Shown: positions 47,599-60,652, counted from the stretch's first letter. The stretch: 64,000 nucleotides of DNA from Diospyros lotus (GCF_014633365.1 NC_068352.1:25949310-26013309), one strand, 5' to 3'. Program-made: numbers and translations. The notes: generated by a model from the sequence alone, not told the origin.

Positions 47599-48136
47599 GT
47601 GGAAAAGGGAGAAGAGGACGCTAGTCATCGAGCTGGGGGGCTAAAAAGGTTGAGGTGTGTGGAGCCGATCTCTTTTTCGGACAGTGACCTTCCCGGCTAC
47701 CCGAATCGAAATGATTCGTTGGTAATAACGGCCAAACTTGGAAAATGGGAGCTCCGACGAATCCTTGTGGATCCGGGTAGCTCTTCGGAAATTTTGTATT
47801 GTCAAGCCTTCCTCGGCATGGGGTACCAAATGGAACAGCTAAAGCCAGCAAGGGTCCCTTTGGTGGGATTTGACGGGGAGGCTGTATATTCAGATGGGGT
47901 CGTCCAACTTCCATCAGTTATGGTGAAAGGCTCGCGAACCTCCCAAGTCATGCTGGACATCCTGGTAGTAGACGTGCCTGCAACCTATAATATGATCCTC
48001 TAGAGATCAGGCCTCAACGCCCTTCGGGCTATACCAAGCACATATCATATGATGATGAAGTTTCCTAAGATCAATGGGATAGGCGAGGTACGAGGAGATA
48101 TACGCTCAGCCCGTGAATGTTATATGGCTTCCATAG
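47599..48136 (+). pseudogene. Tat-type gypsy aspartic protease
   Basis: The frame contains ELRRILVDPGSSSEILY, the position of the catalytic D-S/T-G (here DPG), then flap-region and NMIL blocks. A TAG at 48001-48003 is followed by RSGLNALRAIPSTYH and SARECYMASI in the same frame. It stops at the LTR that starts at 48137; the 5 bp before it (CATAG) are repeated at 43218-43222 next to RT. Protease would cleave Gag-Pol. Confidence 0.85.
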
Positions 48137-48677
48137 TGATGATACGGTAGCCAATCACCATCCTCTACCTCTACGGGACACCTGCAATGGAGACGGGGAC
48201 TTGCTCCCTCGGTTTATCTCCGATGATCAAGTCAGAAACCCGGATCCAAAATCTTAGAATTATTCCTTATGCTAAAGAAAATCAAAAGAGTGGAATCTTT
48301 TTACCTCTCCTTGTTCCTTTTCTTTTATCCTTGCGCTAAGATAAGGATCCTGGTTAGAGATCTTCGGGATCTCTATCCCACTCTTCTCAGAATCTTGTTA
48401 ATAAGGATTCCATAATTGCAACTGCCTTCGAAGAGATCGAGATAGCCCCTATCTCCATGATCTTCGGCGGGATGGCTGATCCCCAAGAGCTCGAAAACTT
48501 CCTTGCCCATCATCAGGCCAACTGTCATGGAAATATATATCTGCCACGTGTCCCCTCTGGACTTAAGCGAGATAACATAGGTGAGGTACATCTTTAGCAG
48601 ACACGTGGCGCTACTTCAAATGGTTGCATGCTCCGGGCATTAGAGTGACTATGGACTTGAGGGTATTTCCCTCATCA
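48137..48677 (-). repeat. Composite right LTR, apparently hybrid
   Basis: 541 bp. Its left border has the CATAG duplication belonging to an insertion between protease and RT; its right border has GATAC belonging to insertion into element A. The first 98 bp differ from the left LTR at about 12% of sites, the next 310 bp at about 6%. Confidence 0.75.
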
Positions 48678-50396
48678 GATACATATCAAAGCATGTCAAT
48701 ATGATGAAAGCATCCCCGAAGATTGGAGTTTGAAACATAAATCACCTATAACTAATCATTTTCCATAAAACTAAATCCAGTTGGGAAAGTATCACTTACC
48801 TTCTCAAGCTTATCGGGCTACCTCGGTACTCACGCCTTGCCTCGAAATTTGTGCATCGCCTCAATTTACGACCAACCTAAAAAATTTGCGCAAGTCACTT
48901 CAACTTAAGCCTCAAAGCATCCTAATCACCATAATTATTTAAATAAGTATTAAAACCTATTTTTCCATAATTTCTTACATTTTCTTTATTTTTATCTCTA
49001 TTTCTTCCTATTTTTCCTCAATAAATCTAAACTAAATATTTCTCAAATATTTCACTATGACAATTCATAAAATAATATTCCTAAATTTCTGAAATTTTCT
49101 AAGAAATTTTACTTACCTTAACTTGGCATCTCTGACTTTCTCAGTATGAGTGCCATATCCTTGAAATGCGTGCCCAAACCATTTTCTTGCCCAAAAATCT
49201 TTGAAATATTAATAAATCTCCCTTACCCATTTTCCTAGAATTTTTCTATATTTTTTTATATTTTCTTTCTTTTCTTTTTCTTTTCCTTACCTTTTCTTTT
49301 TTTTTTCTTTTTCTCTTCTTCTCCTATTCCTACGTCTTCTTCCCTGCTCCTTCCTGCGTGAACCACCTCCATGCCCAGTTTCCTTTCTTTCTTTCTTTTT
49401 TCTTTCTTTTCTTCTTTATTTCTTTTTCTCATTCTCTTTTTCTTTTCTTTTCTTTTCTTTTCCTCTTCTTCCCCACTTCATCTTCTTCACGCGTCCTGCA
49501 ATGCGAACAACACCCCTGCCAGCCCTCCTCCGTGCATCACCTCGCCCACCGCCCTACTCTGCTCGGGCGCTGGTTACTGCTCAGCTGCCATGACCGCGGC
49601 TTGAGGCCATGGTTGTTGTGCCCGATGCGCCTAGCTTAAGTTGTTTCAGGCTACTCTCTTCTCTGATCTCTCTCCCTGCTCTCTCACTTTATATAGCCGA
49701 AGCATCCACCGACTCCCCTGCCTAGGCCATCTCCCTTTGCGTGCAAAACCTTCCAAATCTTGCAGAGAGACGTGGAGATTTAGATTTGTAGGGAATGGGT
49801 TTAGAGTTACAGAGGCATGGAGAGGCTCTTGCTACGTACATACATATATATAATTATATACTACATTAATATATATAGAAAATTACATAATTAATTTAAA
49901 AAATTACACATTAAACCCCAAATTTCATCCCTATTACACTAGTGCAATTCCCTAATTGCAACTATGGCCTTAATCCTCAAATTAATTTGCATTACAATAC
50001 CGAAAATCCACAATTAATAATTTCAAAGTTACTCGATAATAACGATTTCGCCCTAGTGTCCTCATTGGGCTGTTGTTTCATCCCGAAACCATTGAAGGGT
50101 TGCTTATTACGAAAAATCGGAGCCCCCCTAGAGTCCCCTGCGGCAATTCGATTTTGCAGCCTAAATAACAGCTGTATTTTAGCTGTACTGAAAACCGTTC
50201 CCAATCCGATTTCTTTCGATACCATAAATCCTATCTCAAAACGCTCAATGAGACCATAACATTTTTTTTAAACAATTTTACTTTGAGGCATTCCCTGCAA
50301 TCGATTCGGTACCTATAACTACTATCAAACCAATTTTTCGGTATTCTAAACTTGCCTAAATTACGTGGCAATATTACGAAAATATGGGTTCTTGCA

Positions 50397-53300
50397 TTCT
50401 TGCCTCCTTACAAAAATTTCATCCTCGAAATTTGCCATATATTCTAAATCTCAAAATTTCATCATTGAAATTAACACCTGACTGATCAAATAACTAGAGA
50501 AGATCTTACTCAAAACTTGTGAATACCGATGCGCATATCAAAATCCGAACCCTTGGACTGACCATGTTCATCAACCCATAAACAAGTACACTTGTCAACC
50601 ATGCATACCTTTCGAATCATAACCGCATAACTCGGTCCTTGGGCCACGGGTCTTAACCTGAACTCCCATCCAAGCCAGTACCCACATCATTATAATGAGC
50701 CCACGGCTCTCATATCCACATCCTCAATTTTCAATTTGCTTTTCACTAAGTCATCCAATCGATATCCTTATTCTTGTCACTTCTCTATTACCAATTTTTC
50801 ACGACATCAATTCTCTTGTACTAATCAATTATGCTTCGATAATCTTCCAACCTTAACATAAAAATCTTTGGTCTTAATACATCTTGACTTCTATCAAATG
50901 AATCCTCAAACGTCACATATCTTGTCATCACGAGGTTGTTTCATAAGCTTCCAGATTGTCATAACAAGTTAGTGGTCCTACTATATCAACTCGTTTATAA
51001 CATGTCCTCAAATGATTTTTGTCCTCGAAACTAGCTATGTCTCACCTTAAGTCATCACAAACTTAATCATTGCTTGATCTTTACTCGAGCCAACCTATTC
51101 GAGGTTTCTTATAAACTGTTGTTTCCTCATTCTCGTAGGTATTCATCACCTGATATAACCTCAAGTTTCTGATAATCGATCACAATCATCTTCTATTCAT
51201 GTCATATAACTATCTCGCTAAGAAATCTTTACAATTAATAGATTCTATCTATCTCCAAATCTTCCTTTTGTAATCTAACTTTTAATATCAATTGAAACCT
51301 AACATTATCTTCCAATCTAGCAATACTAATATCTATTCATCCATACTCATAACTCAAATAAGTCCTCGTACTTTTCAAAGTGATCCTCAAATAACATTTT
51401 ATATCATCAGATTATTCATTTGATCCTCAAATTTGCTTGAATTAATCCTCGAGTAATAACTTTTCATGTCAACTAACTTTAATCGTGCTCAATCCTTAAG
51501 GCACCATCTTATGTCAATCATACTTTATCATAGAGAAATCATCTGATTACTTTCCTCGCATCTGACCATCGGCTCTTTTGACTTCCAGTCAACCGTAGCA
51601 CAGGTTCACTTACCAACTCTCAATCTCTAGACTTGCTCATTGACTATAGTGTCTACTTGTCTTAGTAATAGTGCTATTAACTTTATTCATACTATTTTAG
51701 CCTCTTAGTCCACACAACCTGTGACATCATTATCATCCAATCAAAATCTCGAGACCATTTACCCTCAAACATCACAATGAAGAGCATCCCATGTCACCTT
51801 AATATTACAAGGGTCTACTTTACTCCTCGATCGCATATCAATCCTAGAAAATATCGTAGCCTCTTACAGCTATTTTATAATTCATCAAATTCGAGGTAAA
51901 AATATCAACTCTTAATTATCACCTCTTTCAAAACTCGATAATTTACGTTCTCAATCAAGCAACTTAAGCATCTAGTAACCTCAAGCTATCATTAGCAATC
52001 ATCATTAAGAAATAATCCCGATAAATCTTTCTAGAGTACCTCATGATATTTTCTATTTTTCTTACGGCTTTTCACTAACCGCAAGTGCTTATACCATAGA
52101 TCAACAGACTCCTTATAATCATAACTTGCTGACATCACTTAGTTATATATCTCCCAATTTGCATACCAGGGCTACCTAGACTAACCGTCTAGCAATACGA
52201 GAGTTTCATTCTCCAAAATTGAAATCTCGGATTTCTAATCGATCTGCAGCTTTTCCTACTGCGACCAATTATCCTGGCACATCTTCCATCACTTGATTCT
52301 CTCTATCACATCTAAGATTCGCACAATCTTCCAAACGACAATCCATAACTATACTGTTGACCAGAGCAAGTAAGTATTTACGTCACCTACGGTACTCCAA
52401 TCTTCACTGGATTTCTTCCTAATAACTCTAAAGCTTCATCACGAATCCTTAGATCCTCAATCAATTCTTCCAAGAAATTCCTCATGAATCCCAAACCGAT
52501 TTATCTCCAAAAATCTCGAATCAGATCACGATGTCTGGTTCCAATCATCTTCTATTTCCCTACAATTATTGCTCTCAATCCACCATTTATCATGGCGTTT
52601 TTGAGTTCTTTTTGTTAGGTTGACCACCGATAACTTTACCTGATTCCGCAGGTCTATTTGGCATACTGAACCGTAGTCACAACCTCTCTTGACTAGGTCT
52701 CCTTATCATTCCTTTAGGGTCAATATGACCTATCAAGCAACTCTTTCATTTTTCGATACCCGAACTCTACTTTGAACCGAGGCTACCATCTCATGATCTC
52801 ATTGCCCTACTAAATACCGAGGTATTCTACTCCTCGAGTCTTGCATTGTTTTTCGTGTCACCCTCTCCCAAGATGACCGCGAACTTCGATGCGATTCTTT
52901 AAATATGACACTCAGTTCATATTCAATTCATCTCATTTCGGGTTGATTCCCTAAGCTTCCGATCTCGATTAATCACAGCTAGTGGCATACTTCGCTCCTG
53001 GACCATTAGGACTTAGACCTATACAAGGTACAGACCCTACTGGGCTGTCCCAAATCTTCAGCATCTGATCATCTCCCAGGCAATCTGTTATGATGCTTTG
53101 GTCGATGGGTCTCTCGTACCTTATCCCAAGCCATCCATCAACCATCTGCACGTGGGTCCCTAGATCCAAATCTGTCATTGCGAACACTGAACCAGTAGTG
53201 CTGTCATGCTACTAGAGTTCCTTATCCCGTCTCTGTGAGTCACATCGGTTGTACCATTATCACCTCATCAATTGGTGCAACTCATATGCCATCATTTGGC

Positions 53301-54073
53301 CATCTTCGACCTCTTGCTTAACCCACTCCGTTGGATCTCTGATCTACACATCCTATTTTCGAGATACTAAATGATCCTCGAAAATACTTATCATTCGATC
53401 TTAACTCAACAGCTAAGCCATGTCACATCAAACTAATCATCTATAATTCGATCATCCTCGATAACCACAGTTATCCTATCATTTCTTGCAATGATTTCAA
53501 CTAATGACCTCAAATCAACAGTTTCCAAATCTCTCGGATCCATAATCATGGTTACCAAGTCAACCTTACACCCGAATCATATCATCAGATCTTAACTTCA
53601 ATAACTAGATCATTTCGCTTGTATTAGCTTTCATCAAGTTTTCACTATTCACTATAAATAGTAATCATATACTGAAATAGTGTCTGTACGTGAATAGTAC
53701 ACCAGGTAAGTTCCCAAGAAAGAGAGGTGGGTCACAAATGGACACACTTAAATACTAAGTTTTTCCTTAGCCAGAACTTTCCTAGACATGCACTTCCACT
53801 ACACAACACTTAAATCCAATAACCTCTAAGCCTTCAACCGACAATCCCCGAATCTCCTAAATAGGAATTTCATCTTACGAACCATTAATTTCTTTCCCCT
53901 AAGCCTCCACTTTGGGTTCCTACTAATTAGTTCTATCAAACTGGTTATATCAATATCAGATCCTCTTAAGTCTCCAAATTGCTATTCCCTAATCTCCAAA
54001 TAGGGTTTAACTTTGATATCAACTACATCAGAGTCACTTAAATCTTCCATTAAACTTAAGCTCTGATACCAAC
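50397..54073 (-). other. Internal region of element A
   Basis: No conserved coding domain. The part from 51830 onward aligns block by block with 23270-25996 of the other LARD-like element. The strongest match is the 53640-53880 leader beside the PBS. Confidence 0.6.
54060..54071 (-). promoter_or_regulatory. Primer-binding site, element A
   Basis: The minus strand reads TGGTATCAGAGC two bases from the 5' LTR. Confidence 0.9.
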
Positions 54074-54447
54074 TGTAACGCCCCGCTTTCTCGGGGGCGT
54101 TTATAAATTGAAACAATTCTGGGATAATAATTTTTTTCTTTCAACTTAAACCTAAATCACATCATTCGTCAAATCTATCCCAAAATTTCCAATCATTATT
54201 CTCGAAAAAGAATCATTATACACATCAAATGCGGAAGCAATGATCGAACCTAACATCTTAACATTGATCATAAATCAATTCTTACATCTTCATTAACCAT
54301 AAGGATATACATCAACGTTTCTCAAAACGTTCAGAATTCAAAGTAGCAGAACTTAAGTACATAACATACATTTCATTCCTTATTTATCCTCGTATTTGCT
54401 ACAATCTCCATCTAGAATGTTTGAATATTATAGGGGCAAAACCCAAG

Positions 54448-54467
54448 TTAGATGATGAATCATCTAG
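54448..54467 (-). promoter_or_regulatory. Conserved LTR dyad
   Basis: TTAGATGATGAATCATCTAG: 8 of 9 arm pairs intact; about 1.4 kb downstream of the TATA box in element orientation. Confidence 0.7.
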
Positions 54468-55884
54468 GGGTACAAAAAATATATTTCGTGCATGAATGCA
54501 ATGTTTTACTCATCGTAAGGGTCAACTGCACCATTCATGCTACTTACCATTTTTGCGACCACCTCTTTCGAAGCCGGGGTGTATGGGTGCACCCTTGGTA
54601 AAGTAGCGGTGTCAGTTCATACTCCTTACGGCCACAATGCGCGTGATCAAAGATATCAACATGTACATATGCATTTCACAGCATGTCATGTATGCAGTCT
54701 ACGTGATGGATACATATCAAAGCATGTCAATATGATGAAAGCATCCCCGAAGATTAGAGTTTGAAACATAAATCACCTACAACCAATCATTTTTCATAAA
54801 ACTAAATCTAGTTGGAAAAGTACCACATACCTTCTCAAGCTTATTGGGCTACCTCGGTACTCATGCCTTGCCTCGAAATTCGTGCATCACTTCGATTTGC
54901 GTGCCAACCTAAAAAATTTGCGCAAGTCACTTCAACTTAAGCCTCAAAACATCCTAATCACCATAATTATTTAAATAAGTATTAAAACCTATTTTTTCAT
55001 AATTTCTTGCATTTTCTTTATTTTTATCTCTATTTCTTCCTATTTTTCCTCAATAAATCTAAACTAAATATTTCTCAAATATTTCACTATGACAATTCAT
55101 AAAATAATATTCCTGAATTTATGAAATTTTCTAGGAAATTTTACTTAACTTGGCTTCTCCGACTGTCTCGGTATACGTGTCATATCCTTAAAAAGCGTGC
55201 CCAAACCATTTTCTTACCCAAAAATCTCTGGAATATTAATAAATCTCCCTTACCCATTTTCCTAAAATTTTCTAGAATTTTTCCATATTTTCTTTCTTTT
55301 CTTTTTCTTTTCCTTTCCTTTTCTTTTCTTTTTTTCTTTTTCTTTTTCTCTTCTTCTCCTATTTCTCCGTCTTCTTCCCAGCTCCTTCCCGCATGAACCA
55401 TCTCCATGCCCAGTTTCCTTCCTTTCTTTCTTCTTTCTTTTCTTCTTTATTTCTTTTTCTCATTCTCTTTTTCTTTTCTTTTCTTTTCCTCTTCTTCCCC
55501 ACTTCATCTTCTTCGTGCCTCCTGCAGCGCGAACAGCACCCCTGCTAGCCCTTCTCCGCGCGTCACCACCGCGATTGGCCATGCCATCGTCGGTCATAGC
55601 GACCACTGTTACTGCCGGTCAGACTTGACCATCGTCGCACCACCTCGCCCACTGCCCTGCTCTGCTCGGGCGCTTGCTACCGCGACTGCCATGGCCGCGT
55701 TAGTTGCTGCTCGACTGCCATGGCCGCGGCTTGAGGCCATGGTTGCTGTGCCCGATGCGCCCAGCTTCGATTGCTTCAGGCTACTCTCTTCTTTGATCTC
55801 TCTCCCTGTTCTCTCGCTTCTCTCAATCTTCTTTCCTCGGCCAAACTTACTGTGGCCCTTGCTTCCATTTCTCTTCTTCCTTCC

Positions 55885-55892
55885 TTTATATA
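55885..55892 (-). promoter_or_regulatory. TATA box of element A 5' LTR
   Basis: The minus strand reads TATATAAA; the same word occurs in the partner LTR at 49688-49695. Confidence 0.55.
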
Positions 55893-56610
55893 GCGAAAGC
55901 ATCCACCGACTCCCCTACCTAGGCCATCTCCCTTTGAGTGCAAAACCTTCCAAATCTTGCAGAGAGGCGTGGAGATTTAGATTTGCAGGGAATGGGTTTA
56001 GAGTTACAGAGGCATGGAGAGGCTCTTGCTACGTACATATATATATAATTATATAATACATTAATATATATAAAAAATTACATAATTAATTTAAAAAATT
56101 ACACATTAAACCTCAAATTTCATCCCTATTACACTAGTGCAATTCCCTAATTGCAACTATGGCCTTAAACCTCCAATTAATTTGCATTACAATACCGAAA
56201 ATCCACAATTAATAATTTCAAAGTTACTCGATAATAACGATTTCGTCCCAGTGTCCTCACCGGTCTGTTGTTTCATCCCGAAACCACTGAAGGGTTGCTT
56301 ATTATAAAAAATCGGAGCCCCCCTAAGGTTCCGTTGATTTTTTGAGAGTCCCCTGCGACAATTAGATTTTTAGCCTAAATAACAGTTGTATTTTAGTTGT
56401 ATCGAAAATCGTTCCCAATCCGATTTCTTTCAATACCATAAATTTTATCTCGAAATACTTAACGAGACCATATCATTTTTCTTAGACAATTTTACTCCGA
56501 GGCATTCTCTGTAATCGATTCTATACGTATAACAACTATCAAACTAATTTTTTGAAATTCTCAATTTACCTAAATTACGTAACAATATTACAAAAATATG
56601 GATTCTTACA

Positions 56611-58253
56611 ACCTCACAGAGAATGTTTGATAGCTAAGTGACAAAGCCTGAATTCTTTGCACAGCCAAATCAAATATAAAGCATATGTGTGTGTGTGTGT
56701 GTGTGTTGAGAGCATCCATTTTTCCAATCAAACATCACTTCCTCTTTCTGCATGCCTTTTAGAATAATAATCCACAAGAGCCTTTTTGTGACCAGCATAT
56801 CTACAGTATTGGCATTCAATTTTGCATTTGCTGGATTTGTATAGAGAATAATACTTTCATATGTTAATATATGTCTAGAGTAAAATTAATAATATAAAAA
56901 TTAAGTTAATTTTTTATTTAATAAATTATTTTTTTTAATTAAGATGGTGATTAATAATTTAGTATAGTATTTGAATCAATTATTCTATGAAGATATCGAT
57001 CAAACATGATTAATAAAAAAAAATAAAGTTAATTCTTCATCCAAAAATTTAAAAGAGACTTAAGAATGATACATATATATATATATAAATATTTGCTACT
57101 TGAGTTACCAAGGGACACAACGTATCTATTGGACTCAATTGGCTAATATAATGCAAATTGATGTAGAACAGAGAGAGGAAATGGCTTATAATTGGTAACC
57201 AAAAGAAGAAGGAATTTACCATAGAAGTATGGTGATAATAATATTAGTATAAGAATTCTGTTAGAATGCGATTCTCCTAATATGAGGACCGCTCGTTTAA
57301 GCATTAATTTTAGTGATGGAGAATTAGCATCTATTCTTTTTGCATCTTTTCTTTGGGTTTCCTAAGCTCTGATGAGGATGGAGATTGGAGAGTTTCATGC
57401 ATGAAGCCACTTTGCTCTTTTGTTTGTTTGTTTACTTCAGTAGACAATAAGTAGTTCAGCAAAACAAAAGATCTGGTAGAACATTAAGATCATATATAAT
57501 ATATATATGTGCACAATGATGGGGTGCATAGATTCGTCTATATATATATATATAGCGTGAGAGAGAGAAACATGGAGAGACGAGTGCACTGAGAAGGCGG
57601 AGGCGACGAAGAAGAGCCCGTGATGGAGTTGGAGACAACGACAATATTGAGGCGGCAGAGGTGTTGAGATAGTAGAAGCGATAGAGGAAAGCGGGTGGGA
57701 GTGCAGGGGAAAAAGATTTGGGAATTAAGGATTGGGGGAAAGGGATTTGAGAATGCAGGGGGGAAAACGCGAGGAAACTCCCGCCAAACATTTTGGTGTT
57801 TTTTTTATTTTTTAAAAATATTGAATTGTTAAATAATAAAAATTAAAACAATTTATAAAAATAATATTTTTAATTATTTGATTGATAAAAATGAAATAAT
57901 TTAAGATTATGATAATTGATCAAATAATTTAAATGATTGTATTAAATTAATAATTATTTAAAAATAAAATTATATTATAAATAAATCTAATAATTGTAAT
58001 AAATTAGTTTGATAAATTGTATTCTTTTTAATATGTTCATATTTTTTTAATAAATTATATTATCAATAAATAACTAATGCTCAATTATCATAGTTTAATA
58101 ATTATATTTGTGCATTTACAGAAAAATATAATTATATTAAGAATTGCTTATATAAGTTTTAGTTAAATTTTAATAATTTTTTTATTATTTGATAGTTTGA
58201 ATTAAAAATTTTAATCATTAACGACGGAAAAATGGTATATCAACGACCACTTA
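56611..58253. other. Native CACTA sequence, right arm
   Basis: Contains a (GT)n microsatellite near 56688-56705. A minus-strand stretch near 56730-56850 has a CX2CX4H zinc-knuckle-like beginning, with Val where the last Cys would be; it is too short to assign. TTAACGACGG-type subterminal words appear at 58216-58248. No transposase domain is recognised. Confidence 0.4.
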
Positions 58254-60515
58254 TGCAACGACTCGTAAATCGTAGTTTAATTTAATTAGTAGTTTAATGT
58301 GTTAATTAATGTAAAGATTAATATGTTGTTGATATTAATAATAATAATAATAAGAATAAGACTAATAATATTAACAATCATAACAATAATAAATTATCAA
58401 AAACAAAGGAAGTGAGTGGTTGTTGTAGGACTCATACGTAAGATATAAGGTATGGGAGTGTATTATAACAAGGCTAAAGAAATTGGAAGGGTGAAGTAGC
58501 GTGAGTTGCTGGAAATATTAATTTACCTAGGAGCAGCCTCAATTAGCATTTAAGATACAAGGGATGCACATAATTAATTGAAGGAGTAGTTAGCTGGGAT
58601 GGCAGGCGCGCGTGAGGTGTTGCTTGCTGACGCGGGATCAGGGGAGAGGGGGGCGAGGCTGCGTGCGCTAAAGCTTGTTGTTTTGCTGGAAAATGCTGAG
58701 GGCGCCAAACGGCGCCGTATGGAGAATAAAGTTTCATGGCGTGCCCATTGCCTTTTAATTTTCTGGTGGCTTTTAAGCCACTAAATCAACTCATTTAATA
58801 GCCACTTGGAGCATTAAATCGGCAGCTAGCAGAATAAAATTGAAGCAGCGGCTGTGCGCTTGGCAGCGAAAAATCGGAGGAAAATTGGGATTATTTATGG
58901 GCAATCTCACTTTTAATCGCAGTTTAAGGATACTAGGTAATTCGATAAGTTAAATAATAAATTCTGTATAATTGGAATTTCATTTAGAGTTCAATTTTAT
59001 TAATTTTGGCAAAATTATAAAATTATACGATATTACAATTTGTATAATTTTTGCCACGGTTGAATAGAAAAATCCCAAGGATCTCTTCTACGAGGCAAGT
59101 TTCCTACTCCCTTTAAGAAATTCCTTCTGTTGTAAATTTATTTACCCTCCCTTTGTTCGTTTTGGTCTTTTTATTAGTTATGGAGTTATGAGTTTTTTGG
59201 TGTAAATTAAATTTAATAAGTTGTCTTTGGGAATTTTATTTGTTGGTTGCTTACGGGGTTTGTGCCACCCCCATGCCTTTGGGAATGATGCCGAACTCAT
59301 TTTGGGGATTAGGTTTTTAGATGTTCGAATATAATTATAGATTCTGTGGCTGGAAGTCAGCTAGAGCTATTGAACAGTGGGGGCAAGGGTCGGTTGTTTG
59401 GTGATATTGGAGTGACGATTGTACGGTCTTTCTTAGGCCATCAATCAGACACTCCTAACCACTGACCGTCGACCAGTGCCAGGCATTGCTGACTAGCTCT
59501 GTCATTATATGATTTACTGCATGACTTGAGATCTTCTATTACTGTTGCATGGTTTTGGTATGCACATGGGTACGGGGTGCATGTTAGGGGTTTTTATGTT
59601 CTGTTTATGCTTGGGCATGACATCCTAGTATTGTTAGAATGCATCTGGCACATGCATATGCATCGCGTGTCGTTTACTATGTGGGTGAAGCATCTGCCTG
59701 ATGCTTGGATGTATGGGTGCTAGTATATCTAGTCGATGCTTACTACGCCTTGCATTTTATATGCGTATTGCATGGTTACTATATGTTCAGCAGTCTCGGA
59801 CGGGAATACCATTCCGAGGGAGCCTAGGGGTCGGTTATATTTAGAGACTCGGGTGTCAGGAACACCGACTTGAGGAAGTGATCACAGGTTTGTTGAAGAC
59901 TTACGTTGTCTTTCAAGACAGCGACAGGCTGGTATGAGCCTTGAGTGCCGAGTGTCTTGTGTGGGCCCCAAGGACCGGTATGTGCTTTCATTATGCTATA
60001 CTATTGTGTTGTAGCATCTCATGGCTTGTGTGTATGTGTGGGACTATGTTGGGGAGTTCACTCATTCGATTTAACTTATTGCCTTTCTTTTCTTATAAAC
60101 TTGTTGAGTCTTGCGACTCACCTTACTTTCCATCATTCCAGATAAGGGCAAAGCTAAGGTCGAGGGTGAGGATTGCAGTACCTAGTAGCCGCGTTGGTAT
60201 GGTGTACAGTCAGTTTCCCCCTCGTTGTCTCTGATGTTTTGATGAGATTTTATCCCTTTATTTTTTACTGTGCCAGCTCGTTCCTTGGATTTTCTATTTG
60301 TGGGCATAGGTGTGTATGTATTTATATACTATGTGACCGCTGTTCTATCAGGGTACTCGTGTGCGTGCATGTGTATAACTTTGCTTTCGCTATTTTATTT
60401 CTTGTGTATACATGCCAGGGTAATTCTCCGCCTTGTGTTTCATTCTTTTCCTTTCTGTAAGTGCTCCCGTTTAGGTGGTCCGGGTGGTTGGGATATCCGG
60501 GCCGAAGTGTTTACA
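58254..60515 (+). mobile_element. Solo LTR (2262 bp) in the CACTA right arm
   Basis: TGCAACGACTCG...AGTGTTTACA with perfect TSD ACTTA (58249-58253, 60516-60520). It is the inverted relative of the LTR at 2947-5302 and the intact counterpart of the relic at 730-964. No internal region adjoins. Confidence 0.8.
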
Positions 60516-60652
60516 ACTTATTTTGCCTGTCATTAAAAGTTATTTTATAGTGACGGGATTTTTATTTAGTCATTAATAATACTACATTAACGACCAAAAC
60601 TAATGTCGTCGCTAATTTTTGGTCGTTAATGCCTATTTTTGTTGTAGTGTAA

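Larger units (their letters stand above)
37119..48677. mobile_element. Composite, permuted Tat-type gypsy
   Basis: Flanked by the perfect TSD GATAC and by two 541-bp LTRs in the same orientation (37119-40028 after removal of a nested solo LTR, and 48137-48677). Contents in order: LTR, PPT, antisense-type accessory ORF, tandem repeats, partial third LTR, RT-RNase H-integrase (+), inverted copy of the tandem repeats, Gag-protease (+), LTR. The LTR signature (GACTTGATCATCGGAG-type word, minus strand), the PPT and the accessory ORF belong to a minus-oriented element. The pol genes belong to a plus-oriented one. Confidence 0.8.
36442..50396 (-). repeat. Element A 3' LTR, interrupted
   Basis: Native parts are 36442-37118 and 48683-50396. 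The interruption is flanked by GATAC duplicates (37114-37118, 48678-48682). A TATA box is at 49688-49695 on the minus strand. Confidence 0.85.
36442..56610 (-). mobile_element. LARD-like gypsy element A
   Basis: LTRs lie at 36442-50396 (2391 bp once the 11.6-kb insertion is removed) and 54074-56610 (2537 bp), with TSD ACCTT (36437-36441) / ACCTC (56611-56615). The PBS is at 54060-54071 and a PPT-like tract starts at 50397. The internal 3.7 kb has no recognisable pol except an ANFEDEIF-like tail beside the PPT. It aligns with the element at 18308-28597 but lacks its LBD insert. LTRs differ by about 7% over the first 320 bp, plus indels. Confidence 0.85.
54074..56610 (-). repeat. Element A 5' LTR
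   Basis: 2537 bp, uninterrupted. Longer than the partner because of extra GC-rich sequence around 55550-55700 and small indels. TATA box at 55885-55892 (minus). Confidence 0.85.
33720..60649. mobile_element. CACTA transposon, expanded to 26.9 kb by nested insertions
   Basis: The left end CACTATAAGAAAAACAAG (33720) and right end, reversed, CACTACAACAAAAATAGG (60649) are flanked by the 3-bp duplication TAA (33717-33719, 60650-60652). Both ends share subterminal TTAACGAYRG/TTAGCGAC words on either strand, as CACTA elements do. About 4.5 kb is native; the rest is element A, the composite gypsy and solo LTRs. No CACTA transposase is recognised. The left arm carries VPS41-like exons, making this a gene-capturing CACTA. 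Confidence 0.8.

Noticed and set aside
49358..56056. Phe/Ser/Leu-rich frames at 49358-49639 and 55406-56056
   Set aside because: They read through CT-rich tracts of the two element A LTRs and differ in length between copies because of indels.
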